Shown here: positions 7,435 to 15,252 of the stretch, piece by piece
Numbering within the stretch: the stretch's first letter is position 1
Layout of the letters: every line of letters begins with the position of its first letter
Notes under the pieces: generated by a model
Database searches by the model: none
What the model was told of the DNA's origin: nothing
What the model saw: the letters and a program-made list of their open reading frames with translations, nothing else
Program-made: the position numbers and the translations under genes
Source of the DNA: JBHHZI01 sp046757965
GTDB lineage: Bacteria > Acidobacteriota > Polarisedimenticolia > SMYD01
DNA: 23,613 bases
Assembly (NCBI GenBank): GCA_046757965.1
Contig: JBHHZI010000037.1
Coordinates: forward strand, 1 to 23,613
Direction of reading: 5' to 3'

Positions 7435-9679
7435 GGAAGCGGCCCGGACCCACGAGCTGAGAGATCTCGACACCGGTGTAGTAGTGCCCGAGGATCTCGC
7501 GGTACGTGGCACCTCTCACCGCCATCCCGTACGCACCGACCTGGCAAAGTCCAAGACCATGTCCCCATCCCCGCCCGGAAAATGTGAAGGCGACGATCTG
7601 ACCCTCCGGACTTCGTTGCCGGTCGATGGTGAACAGGGTCTCCTTCAGATCGAGAGCGGTCCGGATCCGGAATCCCTTGAGTCGAGCCACACCTCGTGTC
7701 CCGGAGAACTCCATCTCCGACACACGGCCCGACACACCACGGGAGACGACATGCAGGTCGTTCAGCCGTCCGATGGACAGCGATCGCCGCAGCCGATCCG
7801 ACAGATCTCGTCTAAGGCGGCGTTCTTCCCACGTGGAGAGCCGCGAGAACCGATCATCGGACAGTCCCCGGAACGTCCGCACCGCCTCCACGTAGTCCAC
7901 CCGCCCGTGAACATCCAGGTGGACACGCACGGGATCGGCCAGGGTCAGCGGCAGGGAGCGCACGGGCGACAGCCGGTCGCGCTCACCTCCGGGGACCTCG
8001 GCGAAGAGGAACGGATCCGCGGCGACATCCAGATCCCCGGCTCCGGTGATCAGGTGGCCATGGAGGAATCCCCGCACGCGGATCTCGTCCAGATCGGGAT
8101 TCCCGTAGCGGCCCACGAGCCGCGCGACGGCCATCAATCCCTCGAACGCTCCGACCGGCATGTTCCAGGGCATGTCGGATTCCATCTCGGGATCGAAGAT
8201 GCCGTCTCGAACCATCAGCGCCAGCTCGACCGCCCCGGTCGTCGTCGAGGCGAGCGGTAGATCGGCACTGGCTGCCAGCCCCACCACCACGGCCCGGTCG
8301 GCCGGAGGCATCAGACGCTCCAGCCGTTCTCCCCAGCCCAGGAGCGACACGAGGTCACGCGCCAGGGCGCCTCGGGTGACGATCCGCCCGGCATCCGGTT
8401 CCGGCAAGGTTGCGGTGTCCTTGCCGAGGAGTGACCCCAGCCGTGTCAGCCACACGAATCGCTGCCGGTCCGTGAGCGGAATCTCGACGACCTGCTGGTC
8501 CAGGAAAGAACGGTCGACGATGCCCAGGACAACGAGCCGGGCGGCCGCGACGGCCAGCGCCGGGGACATCCGCCAGTGTGTCAGGACATCACTCCCGGCG
8601 AGACGGATCACCGTCGATTCGAGCCGCCGCGCCTCTGGGGCACACGTCACACCTCTGAGGTACGGTTCGGCCTGCTCCGGAAACACGTTCTCGACATCCT
8701 CGGTGTGCCCGCCACAGGTGGACGTGAACATCGCGTTCACCAGCACGCCGCCGTAGGTCAGGATCTCTCCCCGGGTCTCCCGGACGGCCTGATCCGTGAG
8801 CGGGTGCTCGCTATCCGCGCCACCGTACACCTGGCAGCGCGGCGTATCGCACAGATCATAGCCATCCGCCACGAACTGGTCCCGGTTGCGAGCGGCATAG
8901 GTCCGCGCTGCCACGGCCTGCGCCTTGAGCGCCTCCACCTCGGGATACACCGTCGGCCCCATCTCCTCCGGCACGACTCCTCTCAGGTACGCTTCCAGCG
9001 GCAAGACGTTGACCGGCCGGAGACGTCCCGCGCGATCGATGAACACCTCGATCTTGCCGCGATAGCGCCGCCCGCCCAGCCGGATGAGCCGGTTGCCCGG
9101 CGCCGTGAAGGTCAGGGCCCTCGCATCGACCACCTGCTCCGCATAGTCGGCGTCCACGAGACGAAGCCGTGCGTGACTCCCCTCTCCGTCGAACTCCTCC
9201 GTGATCCAGGCGTCATCGAACCCCATCTCGTTCATCCGGGCCAGCAGCTCGCCGGCCGCCAGCCGATCGGCAAACGCCCCGACGCGCACGCGAAAAACGC
9301 GCCGGTCCGGGTCATGGTGAATCCGCGTCTCGGTGCCCGTGTCCCGCTCCAGGCGTGCGGCCAGGTCACGGGCGCCGTCCTCGGAACGGAACGAGCCGAC
9401 CTGGATGCGGAAGACCGCTCTCCCGGTGGAACTGCCCAGAAGCACGACGCGGACACTCCCCTCGAAATGGCCCCGCCATACCGGCGCACCCGTGTCGGTG
9501 TCGATGACATCGAGCCCCCCGGGCGCGGCCAGCATCACCACCGGGTCGGCCGCCGTGCCCAGCCCGATCCGGATGGACATGTCTGCAGACGATACCGCGG
9601 GGAAAGCAGCCAGCGCCAGCACAGGCACCGTGAACGCCAGCACCTTCTTGCAGGTGGGAATCTGCGCAGACCTCCTCAT
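7421..9679 (-). CDS. SpoIID/LytB-domain protein with SPOR domain, exported
   Basis: SpoIID-type enzymes are lytic transglycosylases that cut denuded peptidoglycan glycan strands; SPOR domains target proteins to such strands at the septum. The protein has 752 aa with a signal peptide (residues 1-32, A-V-S-S-A-D). A SPOR-like repeat covers about 86-160 (F-R-I-Q-V-G-S-F and V-F-R-V-R-V-G-A-F). The SpoIID core is at about 206-345, with N-V-L-P-L-E-A-Y-L-R-G-V-V-P-E-E-M holding the presumed catalytic Glu, then A-R-T-Y-A and S-T-C-G-G-H-T-E. The last part of the fold (G-R-G-W-G-H-G-L-G-L-C-Q-V-G-A) appears only near 704, after an insertion of roughly 330 residues that includes SLH-like helices. The start at 9679 overlaps the folB stop (ATGA). 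Sporulation is not implied; LytB-like cell-wall remodelling is likely. Confidence 0.9.
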   Translation of the reverse strand: MRRSAQIPTCKKVLAFTVPVLALAAFPAVSSADMSIRIGLGTAADPVVMLAAPGGLDVIDTDTGAPVWRGHFEGSVRVVLLGSSTGRAVFRIQVGSFRSEDGARDLAARLERDTGTETRIHHDPDRRVFRVRVGAFADRLAAGELLARMNEMGFDDAWITEEFDGEGSHARLRLVDADYAEQVVDARALTFTAPGNRLIRLGGRRYRGKIEVFIDRAGRLRPVNVLPLEAYLRGVVPEEMGPTVYPEVEALKAQAVAARTYAARNRDQFVADGYDLCDTPRCQVYGGADSEHPLTDQAVRETRGEILTYGGVLVNAMFTSTCGGHTEDVENVFPEQAEPYLRGVTCAPEARRLESTVIRLAGSDVLTHWRMSPALAVAAARLVVLGIVDRSFLDQQVVEIPLTDRQRFVWLTRLGSLLGKDTATLPEPDAGRIVTRGALARDLVSLLGWGERLERLMPPADRAVVVGLAASADLPLASTTTGAVELALMVRDGIFDPEMESDMPWNMPVGAFEGLMAVARLVGRYGNPDLDEIRVRGFLHGHLITGAGDLDVAADPFLFAEVPGGERDRLSPVRSLPLTLADPVRVHLDVHGRVDYVEAVRTFRGLSDDRFSRLSTWEERRLRRDLSDRLRRSLSIGRLNDLHVVSRGVSGRVSEMEFSGTRGVARLKGFRIRTALDLKETLFTIDRQRSPEGQIVAFTFSGRGWGHGLGLCQVGAYGMAVRGATYREILGHYYTGVEISQLVGPGRFLDSR

Positions 9680-10101
9680 GGGACACGGGAGGAGTGCGAC
9701 CCCGTGCCCTCCTGGCGCCTGCGCACGAGTTCGACGCCGACCCAGTCCACGATCCCGTCGAGCACCGGGGTCTCCTTCCGGATCTGGATCCGGATCTCAT
9801 CGATGGCGAAGTCCGCGAGCAGACGCGTAGCGAGATGACCGGCGAGTGTTTCCATCAGCTGGAAGGAGTTGCTCCGGGCCACATCCAGTACCGTCGCGTG
9901 AACACGCGAGTAGTCCACCGTGGCGGCCAGGCTGTCGGACGCTATCGCGGCGTCCAGGTCCTTCGACATCTCCAGGGTCACCGAGTAGCGCACGCCGATC
10001 TCGCGCTCGAGCCGGCTGGCTCCGTGGCGTGCGTGGAAGCGGATACCGCTGACGATGATCCGATCCGGAATGTTCGTATGGGTCAGCACTGCGCGGCTCA
10101 C
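9676..10101 (-). CDS. folB: Dihydroneopterin aldolase
   Basis: FolB converts 7,8-dihydroneopterin to 6-hydroxymethyl-dihydropterin and glycolaldehyde in folate synthesis. The protein has 141 aa, slightly longer than usual because of a C-terminal tail. Visible family marks are F-H-A-R-H-G-A near the N-terminus, V-D-Y-S-R-V (equivalent to V-N-Y-A-E-V), L-M-E-T-L-A with the pterin-binding Glu, and I-R-K-E-T-P-V-L with the conserved Lys. The start at 10101 follows the thrC stop by 3 bases. The gene ends in an ATGA overlap with the spoIID-like gene. FolX-type epimerases share the fold, so FolB is the more likely but not the only reading. No other folate gene is in the window. Confidence 0.88.
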   Translation of the reverse strand: MSRAVLTHTNIPDRIIVSGIRFHARHGASRLEREIGVRYSVTLEMSKDLDAAIASDSLAATVDYSRVHATVLDVARSNSFQLMETLAGHLATRLLADFAIDEIRIQIRKETPVLDGIVDWVGVELVRRRQEGTGSHSSRVP

Positions 10102-10104
10102 CGC

Positions 10105-11280
10105 CTATCGGGCAGCATCCATGGCGTCGAGATAGGTCAACGCCGTACCGGTGTTGAACAGCACGACATCGTCGGTGGCCACCACCTTTCCGGACTCCAC
10201 CAGCGATCTCAGCCCCGCGAGACACGCGCCGCCCTCCGGAGACGCCAGAACACCCGCGCGGGATCCGAGCTCTGCGGCCGCGGCGACCATGGTCGCATCC
10301 TCCACCGCCACCGCCGTGCCGCCGGAGGCGCGCAGCGCCTCCAGGATCAGGAAGTCTCCCACGGCTGCTGGGACCCGGAGCCCCGATGCAACCGTGCTGG
10401 CGCCCTCCCAGGGCCGGGCTGTCTCATCGCCCGCGGCGAACGCACGGACCATGGGAGCGCATCCGGCTGCCTGCACCGATACCATCCGGGGTCGCCGCGC
10501 GTCGATCCAGCCGAGCTCTTCCATCTCGCTGAAGGCCTTCCACATGCCCACCAGGCCGGTCCCCCCTCCGGTCGGATACAGGATGACGTCGGGGAGCTTC
10601 CAGCCACATTGCTCGGCGATCTCGTAACCCATCGTCTTCTTCCCCTCGACCCGGTAAGGCTCCTTCAGGGTCGAGAGATCGAACCACCCGGTCGCGCCCA
10701 GATCCTCGTGCATCGCGCGCCCGCAGTCGGTGATCAATCCGTCGACAAGATGGACCGCCGCGCCCAGCTGGCGCGCGCCCAGAACGAACGGGCGCGGCGT
10801 GTCGGCTGGACAGTAGACATCGGCGGCGAGACCGGCGGCGGCGGCATACGCGGCCAGGGCCATGCCCGCGTTTCCCGCCGTGGGCAGGGCGACGCGCGCC
10901 ACGCCTCGCTCCTTCGCGGCGGTCACCGCCGCCGACAGTCCCCTGGCCTTGAACGAGCCGGTCGGATTGAGGGATTCGTCCTTGATGCGCAGGCTGCCCA
11001 CACCGAGGTCGGAGGCCAGTGCCGGTGCCGGCACGAGTGGCGTCCAGCCTTCTCCGAGGCTGACGGGAGAGCCGGCCGCGGGAAGAACCTCCGCATACCG
11101 CCACATGTCGGACCGCCGCGTGGCAATCCGGTCCTTCGATGTCGTCTGTCCGACAGCAGCAAGATCATAGCGCGCCAGCAGCGGGCGGCCGCAAGCCGTG
11201 CACAGGCGCTGCAAGACCCTGGCGTCGTGATACCGCCCGCACATGCCGCATTCCAGTCGACTCACCTGCGCCTCAGACAT
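10105..11280 (-). CDS. thrC: Threonine synthase (PLP-dependent)
   Basis: This enzyme converts O-phospho-L-homoserine to L-threonine using pyridoxal phosphate. From ATG 11280 it has 391 aa. The N-terminus carries a zinc-ribbon pattern with C11-x2-C14 and C27-x2-C30, typical of one threonine synthase branch. The PLP lysine is K111 in N-P-T-G-S-F-K-A-R-G, and the phosphate-binding loop reads P-T-G-G-G-T-G-L. ATG 11280 is preferred over the in-frame GTG at 11286 because GAGGG (11290-11294) is 9 bases upstream. It overlaps the tyrS stop by 8 bases. Other fold-type II enzymes (threonine dehydratase, cysteate synthase) are alternatives, but the zinc ribbon and motif set favour ThrC. Confidence 0.9.
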   Translation of the reverse strand: MSEAQVSRLECGMCGRYHDARVLQRLCTACGRPLLARYDLAAVGQTTSKDRIATRRSDMWRYAEVLPAAGSPVSLGEGWTPLVPAPALASDLGVGSLRIKDESLNPTGSFKARGLSAAVTAAKERGVARVALPTAGNAGMALAAYAAAAGLAADVYCPADTPRPFVLGARQLGAAVHLVDGLITDCGRAMHEDLGATGWFDLSTLKEPYRVEGKKTMGYEIAEQCGWKLPDVILYPTGGGTGLVGMWKAFSEMEELGWIDARRPRMVSVQAAGCAPMVRAFAAGDETARPWEGASTVASGLRVPAAVGDFLILEALRASGGTAVAVEDATMVAAAAELGSRAGVLASPEGGACLAGLRSLVESGKVVATDDVVLFNTGTALTYLDAMDAAR

Positions 11281-12547
11281 CGGCACGGACCCTCAGATAG
11301 CGCCGCTTGCCGACCCGGATGAGCACTCCATTACGGAGCCTCTCCCGGGACAGGACGGCATGTTCTTCTGTCGTCTTCTCACCATCCAGGCTCACCGCCC
11401 CCTGAGACAGCAAGCGGCGCGCCGCCGTGCGGCTGGCAGCCATCCCCTCCTCGGCCAGCAGGACCGCCAGGCCGAGAGACGGCCCCTCGCCGCCGGCCAC
11501 GAGGGCTGGATGTCCGTCATTCAACCTGATCTCGGGAACGTCGTCCGGCGTCTGATGGGAGGCGAACACACGGGTGAACTCGGCCGCCGCATCTTCCGCT
11601 GCTCGTGCATCATGAAAGTCAGCGACGATCCTCCGGGCCAGGTCCATCTTGACGTCCCGGGGATGGACGCTTCCGGCCTCGACGTCGGCCTGCAGCGCAT
11701 CGATCTCCTCGACGGACAGGTCCGTACACAGCAGGTAGTACTTCCACATCAAGGTGTCGGATATCGACATCACCTTGCCGAAGATCTCCCGGGCGGGCTC
11801 GGTGACCCCGATACAGTTTCCCAGTGACTTGGACATCTTCTCGACGCCGTCGGTACCCTCCAGAAGAGGAACGGTCAGAACCACCTGCGGCGCAAGGTCA
11901 TAGCCGGGCATGATGTCACGGCCGACGTTGAGATTGAAGAGCTGGTCCGTGCCGCCGAGCTCGACGTCTGCCGCCAGTTCCACGGAATCGTAGGCCTGCG
12001 CCAGGGGATAGAGGAACTCGTGCATCCGGATCGATTCTCCTCGCTCGAACCGTTGCCTGAAGTCGCGTCGCTCGAGCATCCGCGCCACGTTATACCGCGC
12101 CGCCAGCCGCACCACTCCCTCCGCTCCGAGCTTGCCCAGCCACTCCGAATTGAAGCGGATCACCGTGCGCGCAGGATCGAGGATCGTGAACGCCTGCGCC
12201 TTGTAGGTCTCGGCGTTGGTCTGGATCTGCTCCGCGCTCAGCTCGGGCCGGGTCCTCGATCGCCCGGTGGGGTCGCCGATCATCCCGGTGAAATCGCCGA
12301 TCACGAAGATCACCGTATGCCCGAGATCCTGGAAATGCTTCATCTTGCGGAGCAGAACCGTGTGCCCCAGATGAATATCCGGAGCCGACGGATCGAATCC
12401 CACCTTGACCCGCAGCGGGACGCCGGTGCTGAGGGAGTCGGCGAGCTTCCGCCGGAGTTCCTTCTCCGTGACGACGTCCACGGCCCCCTTGGTGAGGTAG
12501 GCCAGCGATTCGTCCACGGACATCGAACTCGGGGACCGGGTGTTCAC
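11273..12547 (-). CDS. tyrS: Tyrosyl-tRNA synthetase
   Basis: This class I synthetase charges tRNA-Tyr. The protein has 424 aa. The HIGH motif is H-L-G-H at 59-62 within F-D-P-S-A-P-D-I-H-L-G-H-T, and the KMSKS loop is at 237-241. Tyrosine-site residues are visible in the Y-D-S-V-E-L-A-A-D-V-E-L-G-G-T-D-Q block. A C-terminal S4 RNA-binding domain starts near 360. The layout matches the TyrZ-like bacterial type. GTG 12547 is taken as the start because GGAGGA (12554-12559) lies 6 bases upstream; ATG 12523 is an internal alternative. The radC stop is 30 bases upstream. Confidence 0.95.
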   Translation of the reverse strand: MNTRSPSSMSVDESLAYLTKGAVDVVTEKELRRKLADSLSTGVPLRVKVGFDPSAPDIHLGHTVLLRKMKHFQDLGHTVIFVIGDFTGMIGDPTGRSRTRPELSAEQIQTNAETYKAQAFTILDPARTVIRFNSEWLGKLGAEGVVRLAARYNVARMLERRDFRQRFERGESIRMHEFLYPLAQAYDSVELAADVELGGTDQLFNLNVGRDIMPGYDLAPQVVLTVPLLEGTDGVEKMSKSLGNCIGVTEPAREIFGKVMSISDTLMWKYYLLCTDLSVEEIDALQADVEAGSVHPRDVKMDLARRIVADFHDARAAEDAAAEFTRVFASHQTPDDVPEIRLNDGHPALVAGGEGPSLGLAVLLAEEGMAASRTAARRLLSQGAVSLDGEKTTEEHAVLSRERLRNGVLIRVGKRRYLRVRADV

Positions 12548-12553
12548 GACGCA

Positions 12554-12559
12554 TCCTCC
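12554..12559 (-). promoter_or_regulatory. Shine-Dalgarno supporting a GTG start for tyrS
   Basis: The minus strand reads GGAGGA, 6 bases before GTG 12547. This good match favours the GTG over ATG 12523. Confidence 0.55.
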
Positions 12560-12577
12560 GCAAGCGACTGCGTGAAT

Positions 12578-13354
12578 CTACCACTCTCTTTCCCTGGTCT
12601 GCATCAGCCCGCGCTCGCGCAAGCTGACATGCCCTCGGGCCGTGACGATGAGGTGGTCGAGAAACCCGAAGTCCATGAGTTCGGCGGCGGACGCCACCGA
12701 GCGCGTGAAGGCCACGTCGTCCCTCGACGGCGTCAGAGCCCCACTGGGGTGGTTATGGGCCAGGATGAATCCCACCGCCAGATGCCTCAACGCCGGCTCC
12801 AGGATCTCCCGCGGGTGGGTCCGGGTCGTGTTCAACGACCCGACGGAGAGGGTCTCCCGCGCCACCAGGCGATTCTGGGCATCGAGGTAGAGACCGACGA
12901 GATGCTCCTTGCGCAGACGTCCGAGATCCCGCAGCAGGGCAAACGCCTCGGCAGGCGTCGACAGGGTCGGGGGATCGGTGTCCTCCCGTGCCCGCTGACG
13001 CCTTGTCAGTTCCGTCGCGGCCGCCAGGCGGCAGGCTCGTGCCGGTCCGATGCCGGTCTCGTCCATCCATTGCCGCGCCGACCGGAGCAGGAGCCCGCCG
13101 ATGCCGTACCGGCGGATGAGCCGGCCGGCGAGTTGCAGGCCGTTCTCCCGGACGCTGCCACCGCCCAGGATGACGGCCAGGAGATCGGTGTCCGACAGGG
13201 TCCTTGCACCGCGGCGCAGGAGCTTCTCCCGCGGACGGGCTGACGGCGGAAGTTCTGGAATGGTCGGACCGCGCACGATGCCGCCGGATGCGGTGCGTGA
13301 GGGCTGCGGGACGGGTGGGCAGAGAGCGGGACCAGGCGAGACCCGCCGCGTCAC
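12578..13354 (-). CDS. radC: RadC family JAB-domain protein
   Basis: RadC proteins carry an MPN/JAB metalloprotease-like domain; their cellular role is unresolved despite the historic name. From GTG 13354 the product has 258 aa. The N-terminal half has the helix-hairpin-helix-like region (I-P-E-L-P-P-S-A-R-P-R-E-K-L, T-L-S-D-T-D-L-L-A). The C-terminal half has the metal-binding motif H-N-H-P-S-G-A-L-T-P-S-R-D-D. The GTG overlaps the purN stop by GTGA. A second in-frame GTG at 13276, just before the conserved R-G-P-T-I-P-E-L-P, is also plausible and would remove 26 poorly conserved residues. Confidence 0.92.
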   Translation of the reverse strand: MTRRVSPGPALCPPVPQPSRTASGGIVRGPTIPELPPSARPREKLLRRGARTLSDTDLLAVILGGGSVRENGLQLAGRLIRRYGIGGLLLRSARQWMDETGIGPARACRLAAATELTRRQRAREDTDPPTLSTPAEAFALLRDLGRLRKEHLVGLYLDAQNRLVARETLSVGSLNTTRTHPREILEPALRHLAVGFILAHNHPSGALTPSRDDVAFTRSVASAAELMDFGFLDHLIVTARGHVSLRERGLMQTREREW

Positions 13355-13980
13355 ATGTCGCGGGCCCGATCCAGCCGCACGCGACGGCCGTCGATGGTGA
13401 GCGCCCGGGTGAGGAACAGTCGCACCGCCTCGGGATAGAGCCGGTGCTCGACCTCGAGGATGCGTCCGGCCAGAGATTCCTCGTCGTCGTCGTCACGGAC
13501 GGCGACGGCAGCCTGACAGAGAATCGGACCATGGTCGAGTTCGCGATCCACCAGATGCACGGTGCACCCTGACTGCTTCACTCCGTGCTCCAGGGCCTGC
13601 CTCTGGGCGTGCAGCCCTGGAAACGCCGGCAAGAGCGACGGGTGAATATTGAGGATGCGCCGCGGAAAGGCCTCGATGAACGCCGGCGTGAGCAATCTCA
13701 TGTAACCCGCGAGACAGACGAGATCCACACCGTGCGCGGACAGCGCCTCCACGACCTTCAGATCGTGCTCCCGCCGGGAAGGACTGTCCTGGTGCGGAAT
13801 ACAGACCGTCTCCACCCCCAGTGCAGCGGCCCGTGCCAGCCCGGGCGCCCCGGCGACGTTGGACACGACAATGGCCGCGCGGGCCGGAATCGTTCCGTCG
13901 CGGGCGGCCTCGATCAGAGAGATCATGTTGCTGCCGCGGCCGGAGATCAGCACACCGAACGAGCGCACCGCGGCGGTCAT
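13351..13980 (-). CDS. purN: Phosphoribosylglycinamide formyltransferase
   Basis: PurN formylates glycinamide ribonucleotide with 10-formyl-THF, the third step of purine synthesis. The protein has 209 aa. The N-terminal phosphate loop reads I-S-G-R-G-S-N-M. The catalytic region reads I-L-N-I-H-P-S-L-L-P-A-F-P-G (Asn and His), followed by the Asp in V-D-R-E-L-D-H-G-P-I. All expected catalytic residues are visible. It is coupled to purM upstream and radC downstream by 4-base overlaps. Confidence 0.95.
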   Translation of the reverse strand: MTAAVRSFGVLISGRGSNMISLIEAARDGTIPARAAIVVSNVAGAPGLARAAALGVETVCIPHQDSPSRREHDLKVVEALSAHGVDLVCLAGYMRLLTPAFIEAFPRRILNIHPSLLPAFPGLHAQRQALEHGVKQSGCTVHLVDRELDHGPILCQAAVAVRDDDDEESLAGRILEVEHRLYPEAVRLFLTRALTIDGRRVRLDRARDM

Positions 13981-15014
13981 CCCTCTCCCACGTACGTCAC
14001 ACCGGCCGAGCCCGGTGCGACATCTCCGAGGCGGATCACGGTCTCACCGGCTTCCACCAGCCGGGCGGCAAGGTCCGTTTCCCGCGCCGCACCGACCACG
14101 GCCACCATCCCGACTCCCATGTTGAACGCCCGGAACATCTCGCCGGTCTCGACGCCGCCCCACGTCTGCAAGGATGCGAAAGGTTCGGGAATCTTCCACG
14201 CCGCCCGGTCGATCCGGGCCATCAGCCCGTCAGGCAGAACGCGCGGGAGGTTGTCGCTGAGACCGCCACCGGTGATGTGGGCCAGGCCGTGGAGGCCCTC
14301 GTCTTCAAGCAACGGTCTGATGCAAGCCAGATAGCTCCGATGCGGCGCCAGGAGCGTGTCGGCCACCGACCGATCCGTCCCGGGGAACCGATCGCCGGGC
14401 GCCAGCCCGCGGACCTCGAACAGGATCTTGCGCGCCAGCGAGAAACCGTTGGTATGCAGACCCACGGATGGCAGGCCAAGAAGGCGATCCCCGGCGGCGA
14501 TCCGATCTCCGGTGAGAAGACGCGACCGCTCCACGCGCCCGACGATGAACCCCGCGAGATCATAGTCCCCGTCCTGGTAGAAGCCGGGCATCTCGGCCGT
14601 CTCACCGCCCAGCAACGCGCATCCGTTGTGGCGACAGGCGGTCGCGATGCCGCGAACCACGTCGACCATGGTCGCCGGGTCGAGGCGCCCGGAGGCGAAG
14701 TAGTCCATGAAGAACAGCGGCTCGGCTCCCTGCACCAGAATGTCATTCACACAGTGATTGACCAGGTCGCCGCCGACCGTATCGTGAACACCGGCCTCCA
14801 GCGCCACGCGGAGCTTCGTGCCGACCCCGTCGACACTGGCCACGAGAATCGATGCCGCGTGATGGTCGGTGTCGAACAGGCCGCCGAACCCGCCAATGCT
14901 GGACAGCACACCCGGCGTGGCGGTCGAGCGGGCCAGCGTGCGCACGTCTCGCAGCGCCCGGTCCATGGCGTCGATGTCGACACCGGCGTCGCGGTAGGTC
15001 AGCTTCCTGGACAT
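13977..15014 (-). CDS. purM: Phosphoribosylformylglycinamidine cyclo-ligase (AIR synthetase)
   Basis: PurM closes FGAM to aminoimidazole ribonucleotide with ATP, the fifth purine step. The 345-aa protein shows Y-R-D-A-G-V-D-I-D-A, the nucleotide site V-D-G-V-G-T-K-L-R, then G-G-E-T-A-E-M-P-G and the C-terminal I-T-G-G-G-L-S-D-N-L-P-R. ATG 15014 is used because the family begins right there and GGGGAG (15019-15024) is 4 bases upstream. The in-frame start at 15128 would add 38 residues unlike PurM. It is the first gene of the minus-strand cluster and overlaps purN by ATGA. Confidence 0.95.
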   Translation of the reverse strand: MSRKLTYRDAGVDIDAMDRALRDVRTLARSTATPGVLSSIGGFGGLFDTDHHAASILVASVDGVGTKLRVALEAGVHDTVGGDLVNHCVNDILVQGAEPLFFMDYFASGRLDPATMVDVVRGIATACRHNGCALLGGETAEMPGFYQDGDYDLAGFIVGRVERSRLLTGDRIAAGDRLLGLPSVGLHTNGFSLARKILFEVRGLAPGDRFPGTDRSVADTLLAPHRSYLACIRPLLEDEGLHGLAHITGGGLSDNLPRVLPDGLMARIDRAAWKIPEPFASLQTWGGVETGEMFRAFNMGVGMVAVVGAARETDLAARLVEAGETVIRLGDVAPGSAGVTYVGEG

Positions 15015-15252
15015 GGCGCTCCCCGGGACGCATCCGCATCGAGGCCCGGAAACGGTTTGACGAACAAGAGCAGCGGGAGCAGTGGACCACACGCCGGTCG
15101 GGGCGACCGGAGGCCCGAAGTTTCCCATACGCCATCATGTGTGTCAAGACGCGGACCTGTTATCCTTCCCCGCCGCGACGCGCGGGCTCGGCCCGGCACG
15201 AGCTGCCCGGCGCGAATCCCGTCAGAGTGTGGGAGACGCGGCGCAGACTGGC
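15015..15252. promoter_or_regulatory. Divergent intergenic region between purM and the glycosyltransferase cluster
   Basis: This 238-base region must hold the promoters of both divergent units. For purM, the minus strand has TTGACA (15142-15147), then 17 bases, then a weak GAAACT. For the plus strand, TGTTATCCT (15158-15166) resembles an extended -10 without a clear -35. A perfect 7-bp stem with a 3-base loop lies at 15094-15110 (CCGGTCG/CGACCGG). It would be at or near the start of the purM transcript and might be an operator or leader hairpin. I recognise no known riboswitch here. Confidence 0.4.

Noticed and set aside
7421..9679. Evidence of endospore formation from a spoIID-like gene
   Set aside because: SpoIID/LytB domains are common in non-sporulating bacteria, and no other sporulation gene is present.
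9694..11322. 542-codon plus-strand frame opposite folB and thrC
   Set aside because: It spans two well-identified minus-strand genes and shows no family motif.
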